A stretch of DNA of 46,792 nucleotides, taken from positions 1-46,792 of the forward strand of contig MIBE01000010.1 of NCBI GenBank assembly GCA_001829415.1, read 5' to 3'. This stretch comes from Spirochaetes bacterium GWF1_51_8. GTDB taxonomy: Bacteria; Spirochaetota; Brevinematia; Brevinematales; GWF1-51-8. Shown in pieces: positions 1 through 7,841 of this stretch. Below the pieces are notes generated by a model. The model saw only the letters and a program-made list of their open reading frames with translations, searched no databases and was not told the origin of the DNA. Each line of letters begins with the position of its first letter. Position 1 is the stretch's first letter. The position numbers and the translations under genes were made by a program.

Positions 1-42
1 CCGATGATACTGCCTACGCGGGAAAGTAGGTGTCGCGAGGTT
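1..42 (+). rRNA. rrf: 5S ribosomal RNA, 3' end (partial)
   Basis: The first roughly 40 bases match the conserved 3' part of bacterial 5S rRNA: CCGATGATACTGC, then a short loop, then GGGAAAGTAGGT and a closing GTCGCGAGG. The 5' part of the gene lies outside the window, and the exact 3' end is uncertain by a few bases. A strong hairpin terminator follows at 57-88, as expected at the end of an rRNA operon. Confidence 0.85.
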
Positions 43-56
43 CTGTCTTTATCTTT

Positions 57-88
57 GAAAGGGCTGATTTGTCAGCCCTTTCTTTTTG
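57..88 (+). terminator. Intrinsic terminator of the rRNA operon
   Basis: A perfect 11-bp stem, GAAAGGGCTGA (57-67) with TCAGCCCTTTC (72-82), closes a 4-nt loop and is followed by a run of T residues. It sits just after the 5S rRNA 3' end. Confidence 0.9.
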
Positions 89-104
89 TACGGAGTTAAA
101 TCCG

Positions 105-659
105 ATGAAAACGATAGTATCTATCCTGTTCTTGATTTTCCTCTTTTCTTCTGTCAATGCGATTGGGCATAAGATAAGATTCATGGGCGGGGCTTCTTAC
201 TTGTTTTTGAATGAGTTTAACGGTTCGACATCTGTTGGCCCCCATGCGGGTTTCGAGATCACGTATATACTTACCCCGAAAACAAAACTTATCAATACCG
301 AAATGTCTATCGGAACACTGTATCACTATTATCCCGGAAATCCCGCGAATATGCAGACCATAAAATTCGGTTTGGGCATCAGGGTACATCTCAATATTTC
401 TGATAGTATTCGGCCGTATTTCGACCATCAAGTCCATTCGGGTATCGTGAGCTTTATCGGAAATGAAGGATATGCTCAGGCCTACATGATAAAACTGGGA
501 TTAGGTGCGGATTTCCCCTTATTTCCGGATGTAGGCAAAGAATCGGATTCTATTTTCTTCGATATCTCGTACAATTTTTTTCATTTGAACTATTTCGGTC
601 AGAATGAGAAAAAAATGGGATATCTCGGCTTGAATATCGGGTATTCGCTTTGTCTTTAA
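105..659 (+). CDS. Putative outer-membrane beta-barrel protein
   Basis: An 184-residue protein with an N-terminal signal peptide (charged MK, a hydrophobic stretch, then SSVNA with likely cleavage after residue 19). The mature part alternates hydrophobic and polar residues and is rich in Gly, Tyr and Phe. It ends in a Gly/aromatic strand (LGLNIGYSL). This pattern fits a small outer-membrane beta-barrel, but I recognise no family. The start at 105 is chosen because GGAG lies 9 bases upstream and the signal peptide begins there; the same frame is open back to position 30, but that part is 5S rRNA and terminator. It is followed by its own intergenic gap and looks monocistronic. Confidence 0.7.
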   Translation: MKTIVSILFLIFLFSSVNAIGHKIRFMGGASYLFLNEFNGSTSVGPHAGFEITYILTPKTKLINTEMSIGTLYHYYPGNPANMQTIKFGLGIRVHLNISDSIRPYFDHQVHSGIVSFIGNEGYAQAYMIKLGLGADFPLFPDVGKESDSIFFDISYNFFHLNYFGQNEKKMGYLGLNIGYSLCL

Positions 660-714
660 AAATCTTATGTCTATCAAAAATATTCTTTGTTATAAACAAC
701 CGGCCGATAAAATC

Positions 715-743
715 TTGATTTATCAGATCACTTGAAATATAAT
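715..743 (+). promoter_or_regulatory. Sigma-70-type promoter of the FecR-domain lipoprotein gene
   Basis: TTGATT (715-720), a 17-base spacer and TATAAT (738-743), 22 bases before the start codon at 766. Confidence 0.6.
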
Positions 744-765
744 TCTATTGACTTAGGAGGTGCGT

Positions 766-1416
766 ATGAAGAAACAGATATTTTTCTTTTTAGTATTTAT
801 TTCGGTTCTAATCGTTGCCGGATGTCAGACACAAGACCAAACCGCGGTCAAGGGTGAGGTTGATACGGTTGTTGGGGATGTCACCCTCAACGGTACGAAT
901 GCCTCGGTGGGCGATGATATCGATTATGACGATCTGATCGTCACGGGCACGAATTCTTATTGCGATATCGTGTTTGGTAAAAAGGATATGTTCCGGATAG
1001 TCGGGAATTCCTCGGTGAAAATCGATATCTCGAAGAATCCTTCCATCATCTATATTAAAAACGGACAGGTCGCGTATGTGATGGGCGATTTGGGCGGCAA
1101 GGGTTTTGTGGTCGAGACTGACGTCGCGGTCGCGCTTGTCCGAGGTACGGTTTTCACTGTCGTCGCCGAATGGACAAATCAGGTCTATATCTGCACCTGT
1201 AACGGTTCGATCGATTTCAACTTCGGGAAGTACGGTAAAACAAATATTACCGCCGCGCATCATGTGTCAATCCGGCTGGTAAAAGAGAACGACGGTTCTT
1301 ATGCATTCCTTCCCAGCGGCTTGGAATACCATGACGACGAAGGGGTGGAGGCTTTGGTCGACAAGATCGGGCTCAAAATAGACTGGACGAAGACGGACGG
1401 ATTATCCGATAAGTAA
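766..1416 (+). CDS. FecR-domain lipoprotein
   Basis: A 216-residue lipoprotein: a hydrophobic signal ends in a lipobox (VAGC, Cys20). The mature part resembles the FecR domain, with an N-terminal strand pattern (VKGEVDTVVGDVTLNG), a central 'GD' turn region (VGDDIDYDDLIVTG) and the typical VRGTVFTVV strand before the C-terminal beta region. FecR domains are beta-rich periplasmic modules; in iron uptake they sense signals, but many lipoprotein forms in spirochaetes have unknown roles. The ATG at 766 is preferred to the in-frame GTG at 760 because TTAGGAGG ends at 760. A near-consensus promoter lies upstream. No sigma factor or TonB receptor gene is nearby, so an iron-signalling role is not supported. 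Confidence 0.8.
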   Translation: MKKQIFFFLVFISVLIVAGCQTQDQTAVKGEVDTVVGDVTLNGTNASVGDDIDYDDLIVTGTNSYCDIVFGKKDMFRIVGNSSVKIDISKNPSIIYIKNGQVAYVMGDLGGKGFVVETDVAVALVRGTVFTVVAEWTNQVYICTCNGSIDFNFGKYGKTNITAAHHVSIRLVKENDGSYAFLPSGLEYHDDEGVEALVDKIGLKIDWTKTDGLSDK

Positions 1417-1443
1417 CCGCATCGCATCATGGAGTAACTTGAT

Positions 1444-2133
1444 ATGCCGGCAGGTGTCGCCCCTTTCACGGGATTTTCCCGCGAGATGTTCCGTTTCTTT
1501 CACGATCTCGGGATGAACAACTATAAGGAATGGTTCGAACAGCACCGTATGGAATACCTGAGCGCGGTTCGGGAACCGATGCGTTCGTTTACCATGGAAC
1601 TGAACATCAGGATGCGCGAAATGGATCCCGAATTGGAGGAGATAGTCAATCCGGATAAGGCAATCGCAAGGATCAACCGCGATGTCCGTTTCTCAAAAGA
1701 TAAATCGCCGTATCGGACGAATCTCTGGATCACATTTAAACGCTCCACCCCGGATTGGCAGACCGACCCGGCGTTTTACTTCGACATCGGATTCGACCGT
1801 TACTCATACGGTGTAGGATATTATATTTTTACCCCGGAGATGCGGGCACTGATGAAGTCAGTCGTCCGCTCTGAGAGGGGGGTGCTCGATAACGCGGTTA
1901 ATGCGCTCTCGAAATCGGTGTTCACCCTCGGCGGGGATCGGTATAAGCGCCCGATCGATAAGAGTCTTTCCGAACTCGAACGGGAATGGTGCGAACGGAA
2001 ATCGCTGTATATCTATTCAGAGCACGAACCTGACGATGTACTTTTCACACGCGGCCTGATCGATCGGGTAACTAACGATTTTCTCACTATCAAACCGGTC
2101 TATCAGCTTTTCCGTTCGATCAAGGGAGGATGA
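1444..2133 (+). CDS. DUF2461 family protein
   Basis: A 229-residue soluble protein that matches the DUF2461 (TIGR02453) family along its whole length. Visible hallmarks are the N-terminal GFSREMFRFFHDLGMNN with EWFEQHR, the INRDVRFSKDKSPYRTN segment near residue 80, and a C-terminal LKPVYQLFR-like end (TIKPVYQLFR). The biochemical function of the family is unknown. GGAG sits about 9 bases before the ATG. The gene follows the FecR lipoprotein at 27 bases and may be co-transcribed with it. Confidence 0.85.
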   Translation: MPAGVAPFTGFSREMFRFFHDLGMNNYKEWFEQHRMEYLSAVREPMRSFTMELNIRMREMDPELEEIVNPDKAIARINRDVRFSKDKSPYRTNLWITFKRSTPDWQTDPAFYFDIGFDRYSYGVGYYIFTPEMRALMKSVVRSERGVLDNAVNALSKSVFTLGGDRYKRPIDKSLSELEREWCERKSLYIYSEHEPDDVLFTRGLIDRVTNDFLTIKPVYQLFRSIKGG

Positions 2134-2190
2134 AAAACCCAACTTTAATTCTAAAGTATGAGTTAACTTTTATTCGTCGAGGAGCGCACG

Positions 2191-2688
2191 ATGGACAATT
2201 CGGTTAGAACTTCGGCGAAGGCTATTATTATCGACTGCGGACGCCTGTTGACGATCAAGTGTGTCGACGACGGCGGGACGCCGTTCTATCTCCTTCCGGG
2301 CGGCGGTCAGAATCATGAGGAAAGTATTACGGATGCGCTGATCCGCGAGTGCCGCGAAGAGATCGGAGTGACTGTACTGCCGGGCGATCTCCGTTATGTC
2401 AGGGATTATATAGAACGGAACCACGAGTTTAGTCATCGAAATAAGGACTTCCATCAGGTCGAGTTCATGTTCGTCTGCCGGATCGACGGTGATAACGAAC
2501 CTCGGACGGGGCATATTCCCGATACTTGGCAGAACGGCGTCGAATGGCTCGATCTGGATCGTATCGCGGAATACGCGTTATACCCAAAAATTCTGAAAGA
2601 ACTGATTACCCCCACGGGCGAACTTACCGGCCCGGTCTATCTCGGCGATGTGACTAATCCTTCGAAGAGAAAAATTACCTTTCCCTGA
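2191..2688 (+). CDS. Nudix hydrolase
   Basis: A 165-residue protein with a complete Nudix box, GX5EX7REUXEEXGU, in the segment GGQNHEESITDAL followed by IRECREEIGV (about residues 46-68). Nudix enzymes cleave nucleoside diphosphates linked to another moiety, using Mg2+ bound by the box glutamates. Nothing in the sequence fixes the substrate. A good ribosome binding site (CGAGGAG) precedes the ATG. The gene stands alone: the next gene has its own promoter. Confidence 0.88.
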   Translation: MDNSVRTSAKAIIIDCGRLLTIKCVDDGGTPFYLLPGGGQNHEESITDALIRECREEIGVTVLPGDLRYVRDYIERNHEFSHRNKDFHQVEFMFVCRIDGDNEPRTGHIPDTWQNGVEWLDLDRIAEYALYPKILKELITPTGELTGPVYLGDVTNPSKRKITFP

Positions 2689-2718
2689 AAAATATTTTCA
2701 AAAAATCCGTCAAACCCC

Positions 2719-2760
2719 TTGACATGGTCACTACTATACAATATACTATACTATACAAAG
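2719..2760 (+). promoter_or_regulatory. Promoter and repeat operator of the padR operon
   Basis: TTGACA (2719-2724), a 17-base spacer and TATACT (2742-2747) form a near-consensus sigma-70 promoter. The motif ACTATAC occurs three times over it: at 2733 and 2750 (both extended to ACTATACA) and at 2745, overlapping the -10. PadR proteins commonly repress their own operon by binding around the -10, so these repeats are a candidate operator. Confidence 0.7.
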
Positions 2761-2782
2761 TGATGTATTGCACGAGGTGTAG

Positions 2783-3103
2783 ATGGATATTCAGTTGAAA
2801 AAGGGCGCCCTCGAACTCTGTGTCCTCGGCCAGCTTCTCGATCAGGACCTTTACGGGTACAACCTTGTCGAGAGGATCACGAAGCACATCGATATCTCCG
2901 ATGGCACGGTTTACCCGATCCTTCGGCGTCTGGAAAAAGAAGGGCTGGTCGAGAGCTACCTCAAGGAATCGTCCGAAGGTCCGGCGCGCCGTTACTACCG
3001 GATCAACGGACAGGGAAAGGCGCATTTCGAGTCGCTGTTTTCGGACTGGCGTTCACTCAATCATGGTGTTGAAGAAATCCTGCGGGGAGATAAAAATGAA
3101 TAG
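2783..3103 (+). CDS. PadR family transcriptional regulator
   Basis: A 106-residue winged-helix regulator. It shows the PadR signature: an N-terminal LKKGALELCVLGQLLD helix, LYGYNLVERI, then SDGTVYPILRRLEKEGLV and a wing ending in RRYYRIN. It is short, with little of the C-terminal coiled coil used for dimerisation, as in PadR-s2 proteins. PadR proteins usually repress the adjacent operon and respond to a small ligand or envelope stress. The stop codon overlaps the start of the HAAS-domain gene in ATGAATAG, so translation is probably coupled. Confidence 0.92.
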   Translation: MDIQLKKGALELCVLGQLLDQDLYGYNLVERITKHIDISDGTVYPILRRLEKEGLVESYLKESSEGPARRYYRINGQGKAHFESLFSDWRSLNHGVEEILRGDKNE

Positions 3104-3656
3104 AGACAAGTTTATGAAACGGCTCGAATTGAAGCTGATGGAGAGGGGTTTGACTGTCAAGGAGCGGATGGAAATACTCCTGACCTACGAGGAGCATTTT
3201 AACGCGGGTAAGGATGACGGGAAGACCGAAGCCGAGATCATCGCGCGGCTTGGAAAGCCCGAAGAGATCGCGTTGGAGTACGGGGAGGTTTTGATGGAAC
3301 CTCAGATCGGGAGCGCCGCGCGTCTCACGAGCATTTCCGGTAAGATAGGGCGAAACCCCAAGCGGAACTTTTTATTAGCGTTACCGGCGTTTATTGTGCT
3401 GATATTTATTCTGCTGATATGGCTTGCGGCCGCGGCCGTAGCTGTATCGGGACTGTTCGGGGTATATGCCGCTATAGCAAAATGGTTGACCGGCGCGGTT
3501 CCGGGATTTCAGCAGTTGATCATACATGAAAAGAGCGAAATCCTTTTACTTCTCATATCATTAGGTCTTATTTCCGGCGGGACGCTTGCGTGTATCGGGA
3601 TGTACTATGTCCAGCGGGCTTATTTGGGTTTTGTCGATAAACAGTTAGCCGATTAG
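3096..3656 (+). CDS. HAAS (DUF1700) domain membrane protein
   Basis: An 186-residue protein. Residues about 1-65 form a HAAS/DUF1700-type helical domain (MNRDKFMKRLELKL, then LTYEEHF and EIIARLGKPEEIA). It is followed by a hydrophobic region of two to three membrane helices, about residues 90-135 and 148-175. HAAS proteins are typically encoded directly downstream of a PadR regulator and are thought to sequester or modulate it at the membrane; this pair has that arrangement, with an 8-base overlap. The start at ATG 3096 is supported by GGGGAGA upstream. The frame is open further upstream, but only as an overprint on padR. Confidence 0.85.
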   Translation: MNRDKFMKRLELKLMERGLTVKERMEILLTYEEHFNAGKDDGKTEAEIIARLGKPEEIALEYGEVLMEPQIGSAARLTSISGKIGRNPKRNFLLALPAFIVLIFILLIWLAAAAVAVSGLFGVYAAIAKWLTGAVPGFQQLIIHEKSEILLLLISLGLISGGTLACIGMYYVQRAYLGFVDKQLAD

Positions 3657-3667
3657 GCGGGGGAAAA

Positions 3668-4531
3668 ATGAAACCGATAGCAAAATGGGTTTGGGTGTTA
3701 ACCGTTATACTCGCGGTATCGTTGATCGGCTCGGTAGTGTATTATATATACAATAAAAAGTACATGGGGAATATTGCAGGGATTTATCAGCTTCAGGATT
3801 ACAAGCTTGACATTGAGAAAACTGTTGCCATCGATAGTCCTAAACCGGTCTGTATGGTCTTCGGGCAGGATAAGCTAGTGGAATACATCTGCGTCATCGA
3901 GTCGAATTATATTTCCGTGCGTATTACCGGTTCTGCGAAGTCGACGTGCAAAGAAGCATTACCCTATATCTTTATCCATGATGAAGGTGACTCTGTTTAT
4001 CTGTTTATCCAGAGTGGGTTGAATCCGAATAAAGAGTACGAATCGGAATACTATCGCGGCGATTACAAGATAAGTATCTTTGCGCCGGACGGGTGTTTTC
4101 CGGTGAAGGCTACGAATTTTAATCAGGACTACTGGTGGCGGGCGTTAGAGGAAATCCAGTCCAATTCCGCGGAACGGGAGCCTTCCGACGAGGAAATAGC
4201 GGGGTTGTTTGATAAGTATATTATTTATCTGAAAACACACAATACAAACGGTCTGGTTTCGCTTTTCGTTCCTTATCCCGGAATCACGGATTTTTCGAGC
4301 GAAGAAGAACGGATAAAATCGGCAGTTTCACATTTTTGGATGAACGATCTGCTCTTTAAGGAATCGGGCGATTACTGTCTCAAAGGAATAAAAAAGGTAA
4401 ACTTTCAAGGGAGTATTCAATATATATTGACGGCGGAATTCCTGTTCCATGGCCAATGGCGCCCCGCCGATTTCTGGTTCCGTGTAGCCTACGGTAAACT
4501 CGGTATCGATAATTTCGATATCAGTTGGTAG
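3668..4531 (+). CDS. Membrane-anchored protein, DUF4097-like N-half and NTF2-like C-half (paralogue A)
   Basis: A 287-residue protein with one N-terminal membrane helix (about residues 8-28) and the rest outside the cytoplasm. Residues about 45-150 are beta-rich and loosely resemble DUF4097 adhesin-like modules that often accompany PadR/HAAS pairs. Residues about 170-287 form an alpha+beta domain reminiscent of NTF2/SnoaL folds and end in RPADFWFRVAYGKLG, IDNFD. The next gene (4556-5422) is a full-length paralogue, and 6882-7265 repeats only the C-terminal domain. The gene lies 11 bases after the HAAS gene, in the same operon. Function unknown; the fold assignments are my inference. Confidence 0.75.
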   Translation: MKPIAKWVWVLTVILAVSLIGSVVYYIYNKKYMGNIAGIYQLQDYKLDIEKTVAIDSPKPVCMVFGQDKLVEYICVIESNYISVRITGSAKSTCKEALPYIFIHDEGDSVYLFIQSGLNPNKEYESEYYRGDYKISIFAPDGCFPVKATNFNQDYWWRALEEIQSNSAEREPSDEEIAGLFDKYIIYLKTHNTNGLVSLFVPYPGITDFSSEEERIKSAVSHFWMNDLLFKESGDYCLKGIKKVNFQGSIQYILTAEFLFHGQWRPADFWFRVAYGKLGIDNFDISW

Positions 4532-4555
4532 AAGTAGACATTCAAGGAGGAGAGT

Positions 4556-5422
4556 ATGAAGGTAAAATTGAATGCGGTTTTTATTCTTTCGATTGTGTTT
4601 ACGCTGTCTTTATTGTCTTGCTTGGGGTACTATGTGATCAACCGGAACAGCCTCTGGAGGGTCTTCAATATTTACGATCTGAAGGAATATCAGCTCGATA
4701 TAATAAAGACGATTCCTATTAATAGCGCGAAGACGATCGAACTGGTTCGGGGCGAGTATGAACTTATCGAGAGCGAACTTCCCGACGGGTCGAATGTTAT
4801 CACGGTTCAAATTAACGGAACAGCTCTCTCCACGGAAAAATACGCCTTACCCTATATCTTCATGAAGGACGAAGGCGATGCGGTATATATCTCGATCCAT
4901 AGCGGAATAAGTACGAAAAAGTTATTGAAGAATACCGGGTATTATCGCGAGAAGTATACATTAACAATTTTCGCACCTCATGATTGCTTCCCTGTGCATA
5001 AAGCAGGAAAGGAAACTGAATTATTGATCGAAGCTCTACAGGAAAAGCTGAGCAACTCGATGGAGCGGGAACCGTCGGACAAGGAAATAGTCGAGTTATT
5101 CGCAAGATTTGTCGATGCGGTAAAAAACTATGAAACGAATACAATCGCAGAGTTAATCAATCCTATCGAGGGACTGGATAGCATGCTTACCGTAGAAGGA
5201 AGAATCGGTTTTGTGGAATGGATGTTTGAATACGGTTACCCGCATATTTTTAATAATCACTGGAATTATAGAATAACAAAGATAAAAAAAGTAGTTCTCA
5301 AGGAGAAAACGCTCTACCTGATGAACGCCGAATATGAGGAGGATGGGAAATGGCATCCTTATTCCGCGAATTTCTGGTTCAGGATAGTCGAAGGTAAACT
5401 TGGTGTCGAGAATATCGATTAA
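4556..5422 (+). CDS. Membrane-anchored paralogue B of the preceding gene
   Basis: A 288-residue protein aligned end to end with the 3668-4531 product. It shares an N-terminal membrane helix and the same blocks: ALPYIF followed by DEGDAVYISIHSG, then TIFAPHDCFPV, EREPSDKEI, and finally NFWFRIVEGKLGVEN. The two have diverged considerably, so the duplication is not recent. AAGGAGG precedes the ATG at 4556. The C-terminus stops at ENID, three residues shorter than the NFDISW end of the first copy. Operonic with its neighbours; function unknown. Confidence 0.75.
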   Translation: MKVKLNAVFILSIVFTLSLLSCLGYYVINRNSLWRVFNIYDLKEYQLDIIKTIPINSAKTIELVRGEYELIESELPDGSNVITVQINGTALSTEKYALPYIFMKDEGDAVYISIHSGISTKKLLKNTGYYREKYTLTIFAPHDCFPVHKAGKETELLIEALQEKLSNSMEREPSDKEIVELFARFVDAVKNYETNTIAELINPIEGLDSMLTVEGRIGFVEWMFEYGYPHIFNNHWNYRITKIKKVVLKEKTLYLMNAEYEEDGKWHPYSANFWFRIVEGKLGVENID

Positions 5423-5440
5423 ACCTATAGGAGGATGAAA

Positions 5441-6874
5441 ATGAGAATGGTTCTGTTTAAGCTTTTTTTATTTTCGCTATTTGTGGCGTTCACTGGGGGA
5501 TGCGCGAATACGACAACGGTGAAGGAAAATGGGTATGTTCGAGTTTACAATGAAAAGGGACTGCTGCTGGAATCGGTAAATGAAAAATTAGGCATCAAGA
5601 TGGTCTATGAGAATGACGGAAAAATCGTCAAGTATTATAACGGTAAAGAGCTTCAATTCACGGGATATAAGATTATCGCTACAAATAAGATTTATACCGT
5701 GAAGGATTTAAGTTACGATTTTGGGATAAAACTTGCTATCCCTGAGGCGTATATCGTGGTGGGCGAGACCCTGAAAGGAATGATGACTGCCACTATTGTA
5801 CCAAAATCGCCGATGGACGCGGTATATCATAAAGTGAAGGGGGAGATTGAGTATATTTATATCCGCTCATTTCCCAGCTGGATCGAAGAGAATTTTCTGA
5901 AGAACGCGGTTCCGGTAGAATCGGTGATTTCTGAAAAGGATGATCTTTTAGCGATTACGAAAAAATCCCTCGACGAAAATTTTAATAGCTGTATTCATAT
6001 CAACGATTATGCGGTATACAACGAAGAATTCTATATTGCAAAGATAAAAATCGTTCCCGCAAACATCGGCTTGATGTGGCAGTCGACGAGCGAAATGATC
6101 AGCCCTGTCAATTTCGTCGATACGGGGCATATGGGGGGTAAGGCTTATGAGGCATATTGGAACGAGTACGCTGACGGCATCTTTCGTGTATACTATCCCA
6201 ACGGCAGTGTGATTGAGAAAGACCCCGCAAAATGGCTCGAATCCCGCAAAGAAGCGTTTACGAAAATCACTAATTTTCTCAATCTGAAATGGACTTATGG
6301 GAATATCAAGTTCTATGTATTTAATGATAAAAAACAGGGCAAGGATATGGGTGAAATGTCGCTGGGATACGCCAGCCCCTCGGCGTGCGCGGTGTACACG
6401 ACGTTCGACCAAACACCCGGCCATGAGTTGACACATGTCGTAGCATACCGGATCGATAACGGCTTGCGGATATTTTCCGGCGTCGCAAACGAAGGACTGT
6501 CCACTCTTTTAGATCAGAGCGGGCGAAACTATCACCTGCTTGCCAAGCATCTGATCGAGAATAAGATCGCGTTACCGAAACTGCTTGCCGAAAACTTTCA
6601 TCAAAATAAATATGGCTATTGGCTCGGCGCGTCATTTGTAAAGTACCTGATCGACATATACGGATTGGAAAAGTACAAAAGTTTCTTTGCGCAGGAACAA
6701 TATGACGAGAAGGCGGCATTTAAACAGTTTTATAATAAAAGCGGAATTGAACTTGAAACGGAATGGGTCGATTTCCTGAAGAAAAGCGATTTCGGCAAAC
6801 TCGGCGAGAAGGAAGAAAAAGCGTTGAAAATGATGGAAAACTCTTCTGAAAAATCAGGAAAAAATAATTTTTAA
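5441..6874 (+). CDS. Lipoprotein with peptidase MA-like (gluzincin) domain
   Basis: A 477-residue lipoprotein: signal with lipobox FTGGC (Cys about 21). The first 210 residues are beta-rich and unrecognised. Residues about 240-460 resemble the peptidase MA family of zinc metallopeptidases. HELTH (about 328-332) gives the HExxH zinc site, and ANEGL (Glu about 351), 19 residues on, supplies the third ligand, as in gluzincins. The downstream GASFVKYLIDIYGLEKY is typical of these proteins. It would act at the cell envelope on an unknown protein substrate. ATG 5441 is preferred to ATG 5435 because the ribosome binding site GGAGG abuts 5435. It shares the operon with the membrane-anchored paralogues. 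Confidence 0.8.
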   Translation: MRMVLFKLFLFSLFVAFTGGCANTTTVKENGYVRVYNEKGLLLESVNEKLGIKMVYENDGKIVKYYNGKELQFTGYKIIATNKIYTVKDLSYDFGIKLAIPEAYIVVGETLKGMMTATIVPKSPMDAVYHKVKGEIEYIYIRSFPSWIEENFLKNAVPVESVISEKDDLLAITKKSLDENFNSCIHINDYAVYNEEFYIAKIKIVPANIGLMWQSTSEMISPVNFVDTGHMGGKAYEAYWNEYADGIFRVYYPNGSVIEKDPAKWLESRKEAFTKITNFLNLKWTYGNIKFYVFNDKKQGKDMGEMSLGYASPSACAVYTTFDQTPGHELTHVVAYRIDNGLRIFSGVANEGLSTLLDQSGRNYHLLAKHLIENKIALPKLLAENFHQNKYGYWLGASFVKYLIDIYGLEKYKSFFAQEQYDEKAAFKQFYNKSGIELETEWVDFLKKSDFGKLGEKEEKALKMMENSSEKSGKNNF

Positions 6875-6881
6875 GAAGGAT

Positions 6882-7265
6882 ATGGAGGAATTACCGAAGA
6901 GCGATCCGTTATATGCTGAAATCTCGCTTGTTTTTAATAAATGCATGTCTTGTATCGGTAGCAAGGATATGACCGGCCTTCACGCCCTGATAGTAGATTA
7001 CCCGGGAATGCCCGCGCCCTCCCTCGATGAATTGAAGAATGGAGAAAAGGGTTTAGGTAAAATCTACAGAGGTTTAACGGATATCCTTTTTAAAGAAAAC
7101 AAGGATTTCCATATCCTGAGTATACAAAAGGCTACAATCAAGGGGACGGATCAATATATTGTGACAGCGGAATTTTTGTTTATGGAAAAATGGCGCCCTG
7201 CTGAGTTCTGGTTTCGCATGGTTGAAGGTAAACTCGGTATCGACAATTTCGATATCGAATGGTAA
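6882..7265 (+). CDS. Free-standing copy of the paralogues' C-terminal domain
   Basis: A 127-residue protein without signal peptide or membrane helix. It aligns with the C-terminal domains of the products at 3668-4531 and 4556-5422: YIVTAEFLF (compare YILTAEFLF), then WRPAEFWFRMVEGKLGIDNF. It is therefore a single-domain relative, NTF2-like by inspection only. It begins 8 bases after the peptidase gene, with AAGAAGG as ribosome binding site. It may be a truncated paralogue that lost its anchor, or a soluble cytoplasmic partner. The lack of a secretion signal while its relatives are extracytoplasmic is odd. Confidence 0.7.
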   Translation: MEELPKSDPLYAEISLVFNKCMSCIGSKDMTGLHALIVDYPGMPAPSLDELKNGEKGLGKIYRGLTDILFKENKDFHILSIQKATIKGTDQYIVTAEFLFMEKWRPAEFWFRMVEGKLGIDNFDIEW

Positions 7266-7280
7266 AATACTCGATCGGAC

Positions 7281-7315
7281 ATCCCCTTCGCCTCACGCGG
7301 TGGGGATTTTGTTTG
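7281..7315 (+). terminator. Possible intrinsic terminator of the padR operon
   Basis: ATCCCC (7281-7286) pairs with GGGGAT (7302-7307), with a further CC/GG pair inside, and is followed by TTTGTTTG. The stem is interrupted, so this is moderate evidence. Confidence 0.5.
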
Positions 7316-7387
7316 TGATGCTATATTTCATTCTATTGATTCTTTTTTTACAGTTTAAGAGAAGAGACATGGCGAACTCATGGAAAA

Positions 7388-7416
7388 TTGACTAATCCTC
7401 TGTCATTATTTAATAT
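7388..7416 (+). promoter_or_regulatory. Promoter of the hicB-hicA operon
   Basis: TTGACT (7388-7393), a 17-base spacer and TAATAT (7411-7416). The start codon at 7433 would leave a very short leader that begins close to the ribosome binding site GAGGTGAG. Confidence 0.5.
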
Positions 7417-7432
7417 TTTATATGAGGTGAGT

Positions 7433-7627
7433 ATGAATAAAATTTCCGTTGTTTACTGGAAAGAAAATGATTTCTGGATCGGGTATCTGCTTGAATATCC
7501 CGATTACCGGACTCAGGGCTCGACATTGGATGAACTGAAGGAAAACATAAAAGACATCTATAAAGAGATCGACGAAGGAACGGTTCCAGGAGTTCATAAA
7601 GCGAGTATTATGGAGCTAATTGTTTGA
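7433..7627 (+). CDS. hicB: HicB-family antitoxin (short form)
   Basis: A 64-residue protein matching the partial RNase H-like fold of HicB: a WIGYLLEYPDYRTQGSTLDEL segment follows the first strand, then a helix (KENIKDIYKEI). It lacks a C-terminal DNA-binding extension (RHH or HTH), so it is of the short HicB type. HicB neutralises the HicA mRNA interferase by direct binding. GAGGTGAG is directly upstream of ATG 7433. The gene order is antitoxin first. The last codons overlap the TTG start of hicA (TTGA). Confidence 0.85.
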   Translation: MNKISVVYWKENDFWIGYLLEYPDYRTQGSTLDELKENIKDIYKEIDEGTVPGVHKASIMELIV

Positions 7628-7797
7628 AGAGAAAGGATTTAATTAGACAAATCGAAAAGTCGGGGTGTATTCTGAAACGCCACGGTTCCCGGCACGATTG
7701 GTATGAAAATTCGTCGGAAGGTAATTGCCAGCCGATCCCGCGTCATTCGGAAATCAATGAAAACCTTGCCAAACACATCCTAAAAATGCTTTCATAG
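7624..7797 (+). CDS. hicA: HicA-family mRNA interferase toxin
   Basis: A 57-residue protein read from TTG 7624, which overlaps the hicB stop by 3 bases. It carries the HicA (YcfA) signature: KRKDLIRQIEKSG, LKRHGSRHDWY, then PIPRHSEIN and LAKHILKML. The GSRH histidine (residue 24) corresponds to the catalytic His of HicA dsRBD-fold ribonucleases, which cleave mRNA when HicB is lost. The gene is intact and small, and its start is non-ATG, so it is easily missed. The IPRH motif and the coupling to hicB make the call firm. Confidence 0.9.
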   Translation: MKRKDLIRQIEKSGCILKRHGSRHDWYENSSEGNCQPIPRHSEINENLAKHILKMLS

Positions 7798-7841
7798 ACT
7801 ATTATTTCTTTAACTCTTTTGTCTTTGAGCGGGAGTCTGTT

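Noticed and set aside
30-104. N-terminal extension of the first beta-barrel gene
   Set aside because: This part is the 5S rRNA 3' end and its terminator; the signal peptide and ribosome binding site point to 105.
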